From Icerya purchasi (taxonomy: Eukaryota; Arthropoda; Insecta; Hemiptera; Monophlebidae), in contig CM077116.1 in the NCBI GenBank assembly GCA_039619475.1, forward strand, positions 249,497,440 to 249,561,439: 64,000 bases of DNA, given 5' to 3'. The notes under the pieces were generated by a model. The model was not told the DNA's origin. It saw only the letters and a program-made list of their open reading frames with translations, and searched no databases. Each line of letters begins with the position of its first letter. Position 1 is the stretch's first letter. Made by a program: the position numbers and the translations under genes. Shown in pieces: positions 33,099-45,629 of this stretch.

Positions 33099-33272
33099 TA
33101 ATAATAACCGGGAAACCGAAAGACAAAATATAATAATTAATAATACAAGGTTCAAAATGAAAAAAACTTACTCAATCAACAACATTGAATACATAACCAA
33201 GTTAATTCGGTAAGTTTCTCATCTTGGATCCTTAATTATTATATTTTTTCTTTCGGTTACCCGGTTATTATT
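33099..33272. repeat. Fold-back (MITE-like) insertion nested in hAT-2
   Basis: Arms of about 65-72 bp (33099-33170 and 33210-33272) pair at about 85 percent. Both begin aataataaccggg from the outside and end in cttac towards the loop. The loop is about 39 bp. It has no coding capacity and probably inserted into the already present hAT-2. Confidence 0.85.
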
Positions 33273-33538
33273 AACGATTTATTTATTTGAACATCCGAAT
33301 CTGTTTTATTTAATAATTCTTTGACTTTCTTGTACTTTAAAGTTGGCTCAGTTTTCTGCGTTATCGACAAGACATATAACGGCCATCTATTATTGGTGAC
33401 CAATAAGAAACTTGACAAAGGTAAAACATATTTAGCTCTTACATAAAATAATTATTGTTAAATGTTTGTGATGTGGGGGCCGCAAGATTTATTCCGATCG
33501 TAGGGGGGTCGTGGCATGAAAAAGTTTAAAAAACACTG

Positions 33539-33546
33539 CTCTACCG
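33539..33546. repeat. Target-site duplication of hAT-2, right
   Basis: CTCTACCG, identical to 31719-31726. Confidence 0.93.
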
Positions 33547-36184
33547 TACGGGAATTGTAGACGTTTGTTTTTTTGTTGTTTTTTTTTTTTTTTTTGTAAA
33601 TATAACCTTTAAAGAATTGAAAGAAAAATGCAACAGAAATATTTAAATCTGTAACACTGGAAACTTTACGAAAATAATAGACGAAGTTAGTTTCTATTAT
33701 TCTCAAAATGCATCCTTGTAGTATTGCATCAGTTACAGTTTTTTCGGTTACGTTGTAAAGTACTGTACTTTAAGTTACTTTAAGTTAAAACAATTTTAAC
33801 TGATCGAGAATGGAGCAATGTGTACTAGTCAGAGCTGGTACATAATTGCATAGATTTAACAGAAGTAACAGGTGCGTAATAGTAACTGGAAGGAACCATC
33901 ACTAGTGTCAAGGGTAATTGTAATAATTTTATATTTCGTAGTAATCAAAACCGAAAATCGGAAAAATTCGAAGAAACTACGCCCTCGCGACAAAGAATAT
34001 TCTACATACTTTCTTAAGGAAAAAGCACTCTGTCCTTCAACGGGTTAAATACATCGTGTCCGCTAGTAAGGAGTGCGGAGAAAAACGAAATTTTTAAATT
34101 AGAAATTTAAGAAAAAATTAAAATGAATTAAAACCGATTAAAAAACTGACAGACGGGGTACATTGTTAGAGAAAAAAATTAACCAAGAGGATAAACTAAT
34201 TTTAAAGAACTTGTCGCGCTGTACTGGCCCTCTTACGCAAATGTCTAGTGTAAAAATCCGTTATAATAAGCTTGAAATACGTCGCGACTCAGAAATTTTT
34301 CATTTCAACTACGAAAGAAAAGCGTTCATTTTGTTAATAGGTGAGGCTGGTTTAACTCCATTTGGTCGATTAAATTTCGAAATAGTTTAAATTATTTCTT
34401 GCATTTTGCGCGATTTACACCAATTTTACATTATACACCGCCACTCAAAGTCTCAAAAACCATCATAAAAAATAACTCGTTTTGGCACTCCGGTTGAAAA
34501 AATTTATGCGAGTTCAGCTAGACTAAAGTCAAATTCGGAAGAAATAAAAGCAGCTCTCCTAGGAGAAAGAAACTGATACATTCTCTTCAAATCGGTTAGT
34601 CCGTTGTGATTAATTCCGCACAGCGTTCACGCATCACAGTGACTGCGGAGCTACGCTTTTAATTAAAAGTATCTTCTGAAATAACGTTAGGAATACTTTT
34701 AGAAATTTCATAATTTTTGTTCTACAGAAATTGTCCATCACAATGAAAAATATATAGCGACAAGTGAAATTAATACAAAGATTCTAATTCACACGCTGAA
34801 GAAATGCGGAAGCCGGATCCGATTAGTGGTCGCAGAGGAATATTTGATGCGCCCGATTCTGAGTAATTTTCCGTCTTCTACTATCTCGTTTTCGCTTCAT
34901 ATTTCAAGTATCAATTCCCTCAATTGTCGCATTTGTCGGCAACTAATATAATATTTCGTCATACGGTAAACAAAACTTTTTCATTCGCCTCGGGAAATAA
35001 ACGGTTACTTATTAAATATAAAAAAGTTTACGGAGCGTTGCAGATTTTTCGGAATTAAGCTTTTCATAATGTACCAAGCCTAATGGATCTGAAGAGAATA
35101 TGGGAAGAGCCAGTTCATTTCTACTTAGAATGCGTCTGTATTTACCCACATTTCTCCGATGTAACCGATATTCGATATCAGATTATAAATATAAATCTGC
35201 AAGCGATTTAGATCCGGAACGAAACAGCTCCCTCGAAAAATCCCACGATACCCTTATATGGTCAGGTAGCCGAGCACCTTAATTACTAGGCTGCTACTTA
35301 TTAAATAACAATGTAAAAAAATTGACGAAATTTAATGAACTGCGTATTTAAATGTACTTTTGGTAGTTAGCTTACAGATTTCAGTTTTTGCGAATGCTCA
35401 CGTGACCCTCCATTTTGAGATTCACTGTTTGGTCTTTTGATCGCTGTAGATCGCTTTTGTGCTCATCCCTATGTCACGCTCCGTACACAGTCGTTGTATA
35501 AGATACGAGAATTGAACAGCTAGCTCTCAAATGTTAATTTTGACTTTTCGATTTCGGTAAGAATTTGAATCTAGAACAAGGTGTGCGCAGCACCAGGCTA
35601 CTGTGAATTGCCTAAATTGACGCCGAAATTTTTTTACTCGCTTTTTAAAATGGAAGAAATTTTTTCTACCTAATCGATGTGAATAATGAAAAAAAAAAAA
35701 AAAAAAAGTGTTAAACAAAATTGCATTTTATTACAATTATACTGTGGGTAATCGTCCGCCTCGCTGAGATAGCTCGATAAAAGAATGTAAACCGAAAAAA
35801 ATACCACTATCGCTCATCTATATTGTGGTCTCTTGCCCTATAAAAATAGTCCCTTTGTAGAATTTTTGTCTATAACATCTCCATCAATCGGGTACTACAT
35901 ATCCAGCAAGCCTCTAATTCGTGAATTTCATCAAAATCATTGGAGCCGTTTTCGATATGTGTGTGTACGTGTATGGATTTTCCGGGTGTGGAGTAGTCGA
36001 TTGATCGAGGAAACCACAGTGTTCGTTTTGGGTGATTATCTTTGTAATAAATTAATTTTTTCCATGATTGAAAAAAGGGAAGCTGTTGTTGCATCACATC
36101 CGCTGAACGCGTGTAAGAAAAGGATATACACTATTTTGCATTTGGATAATGTTTCAACATAACCGTTGAACAATAAAAACTTCT
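33547..36184. other. Non-coding stretch, no gene recognised
   Basis: The frames at 34163-34390, 35100-35282 and 35833-36162 (75, 60 and 109 codons) show no recognisable motif. The text near 35925 (tttcatcaaaatcattggag followed by ccgtttt) resembles a phrase common at the ends of insect repeats. It may therefore belong to the same mobile element as the pseudogene just downstream. Confidence 0.4.
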
Positions 36185-36690
36185 TTCTATTTTACCTCTT
36201 CTTGGTTTCTAAGAAATTCACTTCCTTGTCACGAGGACATAATGTAGCTAAAATAACCAGTCACTATCCTCGGAAACAATAAAAACTTTCGAATTAGACA
36301 AAGTGTGCAGTTTGAGCAATTAGCATATATCTGCATCGTCAGTTGCTTGAGCTACAGAAATATTATTATCTTTCAGTTTATTGGTTAATAAAGTTGTAAA
36401 AGAAATCTTATTCTTTTCATTTGAGAGAAATAACAATAAGCGCCATATCTTCATTGAAGGAAATATCTGTGCATTTTTGTTTGCGACCTCTACGAATTCT
36501 TTCTGCTGATTTCACGTTATCTAAACTATAACCATCGAAAACTACAATTACATTGTTTCCATAACTTCCTTGTAGATACAAGATGTAGCAATACTAGCGA
36601 ACTTTTTATTTACTTTTCATGGCACTCGGTACAGTGACATTCCTCCATCTATAACGTATTGTACATTTTGCAGTACGTGTATAGCAGTAG
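36185..36690 (-). pseudogene. Decayed nuclease-like (possibly XPG/PIN-like) insect repeat-associated protein
   Basis: Reading the minus strand through frameshifts gives VQYVIDGGMSLYRVP, FASIATSCIYKEVM, GSYGNNVIVVFDGYSLDNVK, SAERIRRGRKQKCTDISFNE, SNEKNKISFTTLLTNKLKD, NNISVAQATDDADICLI, KVFIVSEDSDWL and LATLCPRDKEVNFLETKK. The order FDGY, AERxRRG, NEKNK, DDAD, SEDSD matches a widespread uncharacterised insect family that I recall from many genomes, often in high copy. The acidic DDAD and SEDSD pairs resemble FEN1/XPG-type metal-binding sites; that is inference. At least three frame breaks and several stops are present. Confidence 0.7.
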
Positions 36691-36985
36691 ACGACGATGT
36701 AAATATGATATATATATATATAATTGAGATTTAATTTTTTTTTCGCATACCTGATTCATAAAAGGAAAAGGTGCTAATTCGTATTGTAAAAATTTTTTAA
36801 ATTCATTTTTTTTTTTTTTTTCTTTTAATGGTTACTACATTGAAAAATAAGGTTATAATAAGTTGTATTTTTCAACATTTATATCGCAGCTACCACCTTT
36901 ATATGGTCAAAATGATGAAAAACATTTTCTTTTTTCGTTTAAACAATTTATTTATCATATACTCGAATTTTTAAACTTTTTGAGT

Positions 36986-37016
<31 letters not shown>

Positions 37017-37770
37017 GTGTCTTAAAAAACATCACCACAAATTATAATAATTATAAAAAAAAAAAACTATTTGACCTTAAAGTATACATCACATATGCTT
37101 CAAATTGACCACTTACAAAATGTCGATATCATTTTTAAGATTTTGTTATTAACGATCAAAATTAGAAACTCGAAATGGATAAATGCATTTTTCGAAAACT
37201 GATAAACTTTAAAGGCTTGAATTTTGCAAAAGAAATTTTTCTAATTTTTTTGCCGAACGACATATTTTAGATAATCCCTTTGAATATAACATTCATGCAT
37301 TTGTTTATTTTTTTTTTCAAGTTTTGTCGAATTTTATGAAATAATTTAAAATTCGTGCGACACTTCACTTCAAACTCACGCATGAAATATTTATAATACC
37401 TGAAATATCATTCAAACATACATACGTACTACTACTACTACTAAAAATTATCCTTTTTAATATAGAATTGGTTTTATGTCTTTTGTCAATTAAAAGATAT
37501 AGTCACTTATGTACGGTGCACGCGCTCGCACGTATTCACATAAAGCCTTGGCTCGATGCAGCTCGAATCGGAGGGTTAATTAAATAATTACTGCTCGTTC
37601 AATTCCAATTGAAAAACAAATGTCATGTGTATATTTCTTTTTTAAAATTTTCCGTTCTTTCGAATGACGCTATCAGTTTTTTCGAAAAAATTTAAATTAA
37701 AAAGTTATTGACAAAAAAAAATTGTTAAATCAAAAATTTAGCTCGCATTTTCTCGCGGAGGCATTTTGAT
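36691..37770. other. Non-coding AT-rich stretch
   Basis: Short (AT)n at 36709-36722 and long poly-T at 36990-37016. The 81-codon frame through the poly-T is artefactual. Confidence 0.5.
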
Positions 37771-37965
37771 ATGTTATTCTACACACTTTTCTGAACACGT
37801 TCCATTTGGAATTATCGATCGGGGAATTTTTCCAAAGTGAAAATCTAATTCGACTCCCCTAAAGGGGTGTTTCACAAATCTACTGCCTACCATAAAAGAT
37901 TTTACGTAATTATATATAACCCGCTCCGCCAATAACTCTTTGGATCCGCCCCTGATAAATATTAT
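37771..37965 (-). repeat. Probable terminal fragment of a dispersed repeat
   Basis: On the minus strand it begins atcaggggcggatccaaaga, a phrase typical of mobile-element ends. It carries a 69-codon frame (FIRGGSKELLAERVIYNY) that simply translates it. A related caggcggatgtccagggg phrase is at 29089. Confidence 0.35.
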
Positions 37966-38562
37966 GTCAATTCGGAAATGCACAGGACGTCGTTGCGGAG
38001 TTATAGAAATGATGGTTTATTAATATTTCTGGCTTATGAATATATTTGTTTCTATTTTGTGTAACACGAGGAATAATACGATATGTGTGTATGGAAATGT
38101 AGCGCTTACGTTGAAAAGAGAAAATTGAACTTTCGCGATGACATAAATTTGTTCGCAATATTTATATTAAATGCACTTTGGGAATTGAAAAATACTCCAT
38201 ATTGGATGCGTATTGTCGTTGTATTTTTAAGTCCTTACGAATATACCTTGCGATCCAGAATAAATCTGAACAAAGCTTATTCACCGGACGCTTATAGTAA
38301 CGTAAATTATTTGTGGTTTAAAAATAATAAAATATTTTTATCGTAATTACTGATTAACGAAGTCAATTAAAAAGCTCTTCGAATTTACAAAGTAGACATA
38401 CCGCTTAGTATAATTTGCTTTTACTTTTTCACAATATACGTATAGATTTTTTTATTTTGAACAATAAGGAGTGTACCGGCCAAACGACGCAGCGAGCGCA
38501 GATAATTAGGTGAGAGCGAAAACGGGAAGGATTGGAATAGCGAATGAACCTCTGGTGAGGAG

Positions 38563-38850
38563 GTGAATCCGAGAGGAAACAGTGAAATATTTGTGACGAG
38601 GAAAAATATGGAGCCGAAGCCGAGTGTGGAAGGCGAAGGCGAAATAATTAGGAAATACAAGGAATCGGAATTCAAAAAGGACGAGGAGTATAATATAATC
38701 CGGGAAGAAAGTATGAATATTCTGAAAGCGGGAAATTTCACAGCGCTTGCCATTTCGAAGTGCGCCAAAGAACCCACCTGCAATCATTCGTATGAACTTC
38801 CGAATGCGTCATTATTTAATTGTACGCGATACATTAATTGTACCGGTTAA
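38563..38850 (+). CDS. Hypothetical 95-aa protein
   Basis: This open frame has unusually hydrophilic, charge-rich text for this window (MEPKPSVEGEGEIIRKYKES from the second Met at about 38608, then KKDEEYNIIREESMNILKAG), followed by a Cys-containing end. The DNA is more GC-balanced than its flanks. Two overlapping minus-strand frames of 93 and 120 codons exist but read as hydrophobic noise. It could be an exon of an unseen gene or chance. No domain was recognised. Confidence 0.25.
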   Translation: MNPRGNSEIFVTRKNMEPKPSVEGEGEIIRKYKESEFKKDEEYNIIREESMNILKAGNFTALAISKCAKEPTCNHSYELPNASLFNCTRYINCTG

Positions 38851-39378
38851 AGAAAAAAGGGTTTTGTTTAGAGTTAGCTCGTCCTAAACTGTTCATCTTC
38901 CAGCTCTGTAAATTTTCACTCGAATAATAAGTGTCAGAACTCCTCTTTCCATGAATATCCTGTTTTTACAGATCCAACTTAAAGAAATATTTACAACTTC
39001 ACACAGTTATTTCAAAGTGTTGTTCGCGTTGACCGTAATATTCTTGTTCTAAGCAAAAAGCAATTTTTACATGGTCTCAGAGCTACGAAAAAGCTGTACA
39101 TCGTTAATGCACAGCCTGTTTGTGAATGTACCGAAATGATTTCGTACGACGAGTTCCCGTTATTTTCTCGGAAATTGATCACGGGTTCCGGAACTGTGAA
39201 CTCCCCCGGGCTAGTTAGTTACGATCTGCATATAGTAAACCGCTTTTCTCGATACAATGTAAGCGAATCGCGTTAAGAGATTCAGTCCTGGACACACGTC
39301 ATTCATAGCAGAGTATTAAATTGAAAAAATAACACGAAAAACTCTTACACTTACCATCATCAGATCTTAATCTGAAAG
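38851..39378. other. Non-coding stretch
   Basis: No open frame or RNA structure was recognised. Confidence 0.4.
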
Positions 39379-39507
39379 CTTAAAATTTAATCGTAAAATC
39401 TTAACGTTTCGAAAAACTTACACTTACCATCATCCGATCATTAGATCTGAATCTGATGGTGGTAAAGTGTAAGCTTTTCGAAACGTTAAGGTTTTAAGAT
39501 TTTAAGC
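39345..39507. repeat. Hairpin repeat with duplicated arm
   Basis: Arms at about 39379-39440 and 39450-39507 pair, with outer ends gcttaaaa and ttttaagc. The stem includes taacgtttcgaaaa, cttacacttaccatca and the complement. Part of the left arm (cttacacttaccatcatc) also occurs directly repeated at 39345. This MITE-like or fold-back structure has no coding capacity. Confidence 0.8.
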
Positions 39508-41654
39508 TTTAAGATTCACTTTTTTAAACACGGTGCCTATCGTAAATATGTTTTCCTACTTACTAACGTTAAATCAATTGAACGGATCAGATAATACCGG
39601 CCAATTACAAGCATTCGTAATCAGCGGTTATATACATAATTATAACCAAAATTATAAAAAAACTTAAAATGATAACTTCGAAAACGAGCATGCGATGTAC
39701 TTTATGTTCTCGTTCATTTTCGATGTTATCATTTTACAATGCGTTTCTTTCGAGTCTGTGGTTGTTTTTAATTATTTTAATGTAAAATTTCTTGCGATAC
39801 GTGTTAAGTTATTTCACCTTATTACACAATCCGCATTGTATTCAGTGAGCGACATTGGTCTATACAAAAAGCGGTGTCGAATAATGGTATCGAATTTCAA
39901 TTTTTTGAACTTTATCGGCTGATCACACACTTACGCACATTTATTTGTTCGAATCGGAGGACAAAGGAAGAACTGAACTGACTCATTTAAGAGGGGATTA
40001 TTATTTTAACCCCTCTGCAATATGCGAAAACCGCATAACATTTTTTCTCCGCACCGGTGATTTGCTAGCACTGTCGAAGAACACTTGCCCCACTGGCGGG
40101 TTGCAATTATGCATAATGTCAGCTGCGTCGCTCTCGTTGTAAAATTATCCTACAAATATTGAAATTGGTGTTCGATAGTTTTTTGTTTTTTTTTTAGTTC
40201 TCAAATTTTCTTCAGTTCTGCTTTTCGTTGTTGTCCCCTCGCCCGTGCCCTGCTGGAAACGCGGTTTTGAAGTAAAAAAAAAAAAATAAAAATAAATAAA
40301 TAAAAGAAAAAAACAGAACGTGCCGATCCGAAAACATGTTATACCGAAATGTCCGTACTACTGTTGTATCGTTAGACCGAAAAATCAAAGTCGTCTTTAA
40401 AAATTTCGAATTGACTACGTGTACGATGACGTAGCGAGAGGAAATGACTTACTGACTTCCGTTGTTTCCTTGTATCAATGAGTCACCTCGTGAGCGGACA
40501 TGCGTGCGGTTGTAAGCACATTCGCGAGACTAATCGTAATGTTCGTTTCAGGTAACGAAGTCGGTCGCTAGTTAAATGTTTGAAACAACTTAATTCGGTA
40601 TCCGCGTCTGGAGCCGTTTATTTGTCGGCGCGTAGCAGCGTCTTGGAATAATAAAAGACGCCGAAGCGGCGATAACACTTGATATACATAGAAGATCTGA
40701 ACGCTTTTTGATATTATAAAAGGGGCGGTAAGAAACATTTTTTCGCTTCCCCAGAGGAGCGACATAATTGCGTTCTACGGTGACGGAGAATATAAGAATC
40801 GTTCAAAAGCTAAAATTCGCTCCGCTACAGCCTTTATTTGTTCTTATTAAAGTTGCAGCACTTTCGAATTATTTCTCCAGGGGGAATCTCATGCATATTG
40901 CATAATAGTCCCGTCGCATGCTCTGGCAAAATTATAATGAGTACAACATACACCGGGATTTCGTTTCTCGTTGTTGCTGCCCTTGAAAACGAATTAATAT
41001 CGTTAGCTCGGATTTTCGGTACTTTTATCTGCATTTATATTTCAGCAAAGGAAAGGAAAAGAACAGTGTGCCAGCGGCTTCGGCAAATATATATGTCTGA
41101 ATTACGGAAGAAACGGGAGATATGGTACGGCCGAAAATTGCCGGCACCTAAATGGACTGAGAATTTCGGTTAGAGCAGGGCTATAAGATTCTCGCGTGCC
41201 CGATGCGAGTTTTTAATGGTCGCGCCAAAATCGTACACTCCACGTCATCTCGAAACTATTTTAGTGCGGTCGTCAGGCTTTTTTTTATTTTGGCCACACA
41301 AATTAATCTCTACCCCGTCGAAGAAAGAACACGAATTCTCTGCTTGCACTGTTTTTGCGGTCGAGTGATTGAACGTGTTTATTGTGGCTTTCGTTGTTCA
41401 TTTCAATTTTAAATTTTTTTTTTTTTTTTTTATATATCAACATTTAAACCAACTGCAAAGTGGAATGTTTTTGCTCGAACAAAAAATAAATTTAAATCAG
41501 TAACGAGTTAATGTGTATTGACGGCGGTTTGTTTAATTTTGCAAGGCGTACTAAAGAAAATGGACATGATATTTAATATTTTTTCGAATTATTTCAGTTG
41601 TTTCTTTTTGTTTTCAGAATTTGATTTTTAAATATTACCTCGGTAATGCCTCAA
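39508..41654. other. Non-coding stretch, no gene recognised
   Basis: Several frames of 65-111 codons (for example 40838-41173) were examined and show no motif. A-rich tract at 40275-40313 and T-tract at 41415-41431. Confidence 0.45.
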
Positions 41655-42830
41655 AATCCCTCATCTCCGAACTAGACGTAACCCAAGATTGTTGTCTTCG
41701 TTTCTGTCCTGGTGCTCTGAAGTCTCCTTCGATTTCAGCAATATTTGCTGAATTAAATACGTCCCGATCATAGATCCTAGTTAATTTTTTTTTTTCGTAA
41801 AACGCTTACCGCTGATGATGTCTTGCAAACTTCTTTCTTCCTATATATCAATATTATACAGAACTGGCATTTTACTGAAAAAAGAAAAATCTTTTCCTCG
41901 CTCATATCTTCTTACGATTTAGTGTTCTTACTCCTTCTTAATCTTCATTTTTGAACCTTCCTTTACTTCTCTTTCGTCTTAGCTTATGCTCTCGCTCGAA
42001 GTTCATTAGAGCTGTCGTTACCCAGAACACTATTAAATCCTTATTTCTTCTACACATGAAAATATCTTTACCGATGGCTCAACCCTGGTGCAGTTGGCTT
42101 TTATCATCATCCCTTCCGTTTGGCCTACGTTTACAGCCGAAATCACGGCTATCCTACATTTTGTTATTTATGTTTTTTCTCACCGCTTTTTCATAAACAT
42201 TTGGTTATCTCCGCTTTCATGAGTGCCCTCCGCGGGCCATTTGCTTCTCCCACGTACTCCTACGATTATTCTCCTGATATACGCTCTCGCATTCCGTGAC
42301 CTTTTATCTCTTTATTCAATCCTTACTGACTTGTTATGGGTTTCTAGTCGTACAGCTAAAGAAGACAATTGATTTGCGGTTGATTCCCTAGTTACTACTT
42401 CCTCGCTCTCCTTTATCTCCAAAAATTTCCAGGTTCGAATCTCCTACCTCTCTTCAAAAAAAAGCTTTATTCCAAATACCGCTCTGACATCTGTGTTCCG
42501 TCCTTTTCTAATAATCTATCTCACTATCTGATTACTATTCAACCTATACTTCCTTCCAACCCATGTGGTTCCATGATTTCCGCCTTACTCCGGCGTTTCG
42601 CCATCGTTTCGATTATCCGCCTACGTCTTAACCATTCACGACATTTCCTTCTTTTTTTTTTACCTTTTTTCCTAACATCTTTTCCGTTTTGCCCTCTTCA
42701 CCCGAACGATGAGTCATTCTGCGATTTCAACCACATTATTTTTAAGTGTTTGTCCCAGGCAAAATGAACGATCTATTTCTATTTTTTTCTCTAAACTCTT
42801 AGCACTTGACAAAACGCGTCCGGGTAAATA
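41655..42830 (+). pseudogene. Decayed LINE-A relative (ORF2 connector, RNase H, C-terminus)
   Basis: Broken plus-strand frames follow LINE-A ORF2 in order. SELDVTQDCCLRFCPGALKS with SISAIFAELNT matches the LINE-A connector. IFTDGST and PTFTAEITAILHFVI (near 42067-42180) match RNase H. LLWVSSRTAKED replaces the LLWVPGHRGIEG motif. MISALLRRFAIVSIIRLRLN and CPLHPNDESFCDFNHIIFKC (42573-42760) match the C-terminal segment. The order, strand and shared residues identify an old copy of the same or a sister family. Confidence 0.88.
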
Positions 42831-45575
42831 GTAGTATTAATTAATTGTTTATATTAGTGCGTTTTTACTTATTATATGTTAAATTAAACAACGTGTGACG
42901 ATAACCTACATAACAATGATAATCGATCTTGTACAAATAATCGATCTGTTCGAAATCGACATATTTTGTTCTATCATCATTTGAAAATTTAACGTTAGTA
43001 TTATATGCTGTGATCATGAAGCTATTGCTTCGAAACGCGTTGGTATTAATTTTTTAAAGCTATCATTATTATTTCGTAAAGTGTTTATCGTTTTATATTA
43101 GCTTTATTTTATTGTCTGGAAGTTGTATTTTTCATCTTTACTTTTGTCTTTATTTCATTTCTTCATTAAGTTTTACGATTTTTACTCATTTACTTAGGTA
43201 CTATTTCGCACTGAAAAAAAAAAGATGTTGCTACACTGATTTTTGTTTCCCGTTGAATTCCGTTTGCATTCCCTTTTTCTTTAGCTTCTTCGATCAATGA
43301 TTACTCCTAAACGAACTTGACTTTGACCTCTACGATCCAGCACATCGAACAATTTCATTTCGCTTCCTAACTTTTTTTACGTTGTCGAATATTTCCCTTT
43401 TCTGATGCAGCATTAATCTCAATCTCCCTTCGATGCCGACACTGCACCTATCTACATTTTTTACTTGCTATCTCTTGGTAACAGCTATTGCTTGGAGATA
43501 TGATGCGCACTACACATGCAGCTCTTACGTTTGATACGAGTTGGTTGAGCAATTTATTCCTCCGGTTATATACTATGTACAATCCCCTCTTCTCATTCCC
43601 AAGTGTTGTTTTTTTTTTTTTTTTTTTTGCTGTTGTAAATAAACATCAATAAACTCCGGTTTCAAGTAACCTGTTCCGGTTGAAGACCAATATCGTAAAA
43701 CCTACAAATAGAAAAAGAACCTTACTTTGAAAATGCATTTTGAAAGTTTTCAACTGTATCCTTTAACTAATTAAAGTTTTTTTTTCGTTAAGAGATAGAA
43801 ATATTTTGACGAACGGAGTAAAAATGGTTATGAAGTAATTGAGAATGAGAAAGAAGCTAAATTACGCAGTTTCTAAAATCATCCCTCTTCTTTCGAAACC
43901 ATTCTTATTAATAAAATTCGTGTGTGAAAAAAAAAAAAAAAGAAAACTATCAGAATACATATACGTCAATTTTCTTCTCCTATTATTTTTTTTTTTTTAA
44001 TCGCGCTCATTTCATTAGAAAATTATTGCCTAAATTGTAATAAATTTGTGCAAAAACAGGGATACATTTTGTTAGACCGGCTCTCGAAAAATCTCTTCGA
44101 TTTCATCCGTATAAATTGTATTTTTGTAAGTAAAAACTTTTTTTTTCTTATTTAACAGCGGAAGCACACACGCACTTAAAAAAAAACCAGAACTACCACG
44201 TTTTTACTCCCATTAAAGCGGACCTACGAAACTTTTGCTCAATTCGCTGAAGAAACGAAAGATGCTATATTATCAAGGAGATGTATTGTTCCGTTTTTAT
44301 TTATTTTCGATATTTCTTTCCAGTTTTCGCATTAGAGCATATGCTTTCGCTGGAGTGCCGGTTTTTGAATTTATTTTCGGAACAATTGTCGAACGGGCTA
44401 CTACATAGAGAAATGGATACACACACACGCTTAGGGAAATAGTAGTAGCCGGCTTTGCTTAGAAGAAGTTGCTCTATTCCCACGAAGGTGATGAAATAAG
44501 TTCGATTTCGGGGTGAAAAAGAACAGAAGCTGAAACGAAGAGGAACCAATAAAAGAATCGAAATAGAGATGATTATGGCGAAAATTTATCTGACCTTATG
44601 TGACCGGTCGTACGATAGCATTTCGTTAGTACCGCCAACGGACAGAAAGAGAAACATGTCCTTCCTCCCACCTACCATCCATTTGCGGCTTCGGATTTTA
44701 AGCTTTTCAACTGTTAAATTGAACCCCTGGCCGTTTTTCCGAGTTGTTGCACTCTGTTTTTCTGCAAGTGTACTCTCTTATCTCATTCCATTGTTTTTAC
44801 TGTCCGTCATACGCTGCTTTTCCGAAATAACCGGAAACGCACCTGCACTTAATTGTCAACGAACAAAACGTGAAAAACAAAAAAAAAAAAAAAAAAAAAA
44901 AAAAGAAAGGAAAAAACTTGTCGAGATCTTTTCTTTTGTACTCGTACTTTTATTTCAGCGCGGTTCCATTAATTTTTCATCAGCTCATTTGTGTGCAACT
45001 CGCATTCAACGATTACCCGGTGTGCAAGTGAAAATGTGTACACGACACTTTCGCTTTAGATTAGAAAATTTTCCGCTCCGTGAAAATTCTACCCGTGTCA
45101 CCGGAGGGGCAAGTGAACCTTCTCGCCGGTAATTCCGCCACAGATTCCTTATGGAAGTCGTTGATGAGTTAATATTTTTGATTTCAAATAGCCATCAATT
45201 ACAGCGGATAGACAAGTCGGCGTTGCGTTCAACAAATCACCGGACAGTATATTAGCAAAAAGTAGCAATCTATACACATACAGTACGGTCTGTCTGAAAT
45301 AATAAGTGCACGATTACACTAGATATAAATAAACACATTGTTTTGCGAGCAATTAAAATTTTAAAACCCTTCTTCGACCAGTTTCAGAGGTAACCATCTC
45401 CATCAAGATTCTAAGTAATTAGTACGGACGATTAGGCGAATAAAACAATCCAACTGCTTTTGAATAACATTGCGTGATGATTGATGGGGCGTCCTAGTTA
45501 AACTTCGCCGAAAAAAGACTAAAATATTTGTTTTTGATGTGAAGGTCGAAATATCAACGAAATGTGATAAATATT
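42831..45575. other. Non-coding stretch, no gene recognised
   Basis: It contains poly-T (43610-43628), poly-A (43928-43941, 44878-44904) and TA-poor flanks. The 187-codon frame at 44569-45132 crosses a 27-base A-run (poly-Lys) and has no domain. A cagtacggtctgtctgaaat phrase at about 45281 resembles a transposon terminus, but no partner was found. Confidence 0.45.
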
Positions 45576-45629
45576 TAAAAGTCAAGTAGAGAAACTAGCC
45601 GAAAAAGACGAAAAATCGGCTTAGAAGAT

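Larger units (their letters stand above)
31727..33538 (-). mobile_element. hAT-2: decayed ZBED-type hAT element
   Basis: The left end starts caagtgtctttcaaagtgtg. The right end read inward starts cagtgttttttaaacttttt and continues catgccacgaccccc. This is the familiar terminus of ZBED5-like hAT elements, flanked here by a perfect 8-bp duplication. Transposase traces on the minus strand include DDAQRWILNPF (near 32260) and KYRNRMELEKDLVCI (near 31950), the latter ending in a stop. Many stops and gaps make it non-coding. A fold-back insertion sits at 33099-33272. Confidence 0.9.

Noticed and set aside
44569..45132. 187-codon plus-strand frame
   Set aside because: Held open across a 27-base A-run (poly-Lys); hydrophobic then basic text with no domain; probably chance.
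45281..45312. Transposon-terminus-like phrase cagtacggtctgtctgaaat
   Set aside because: No inverted partner or transposase trace was found nearby.
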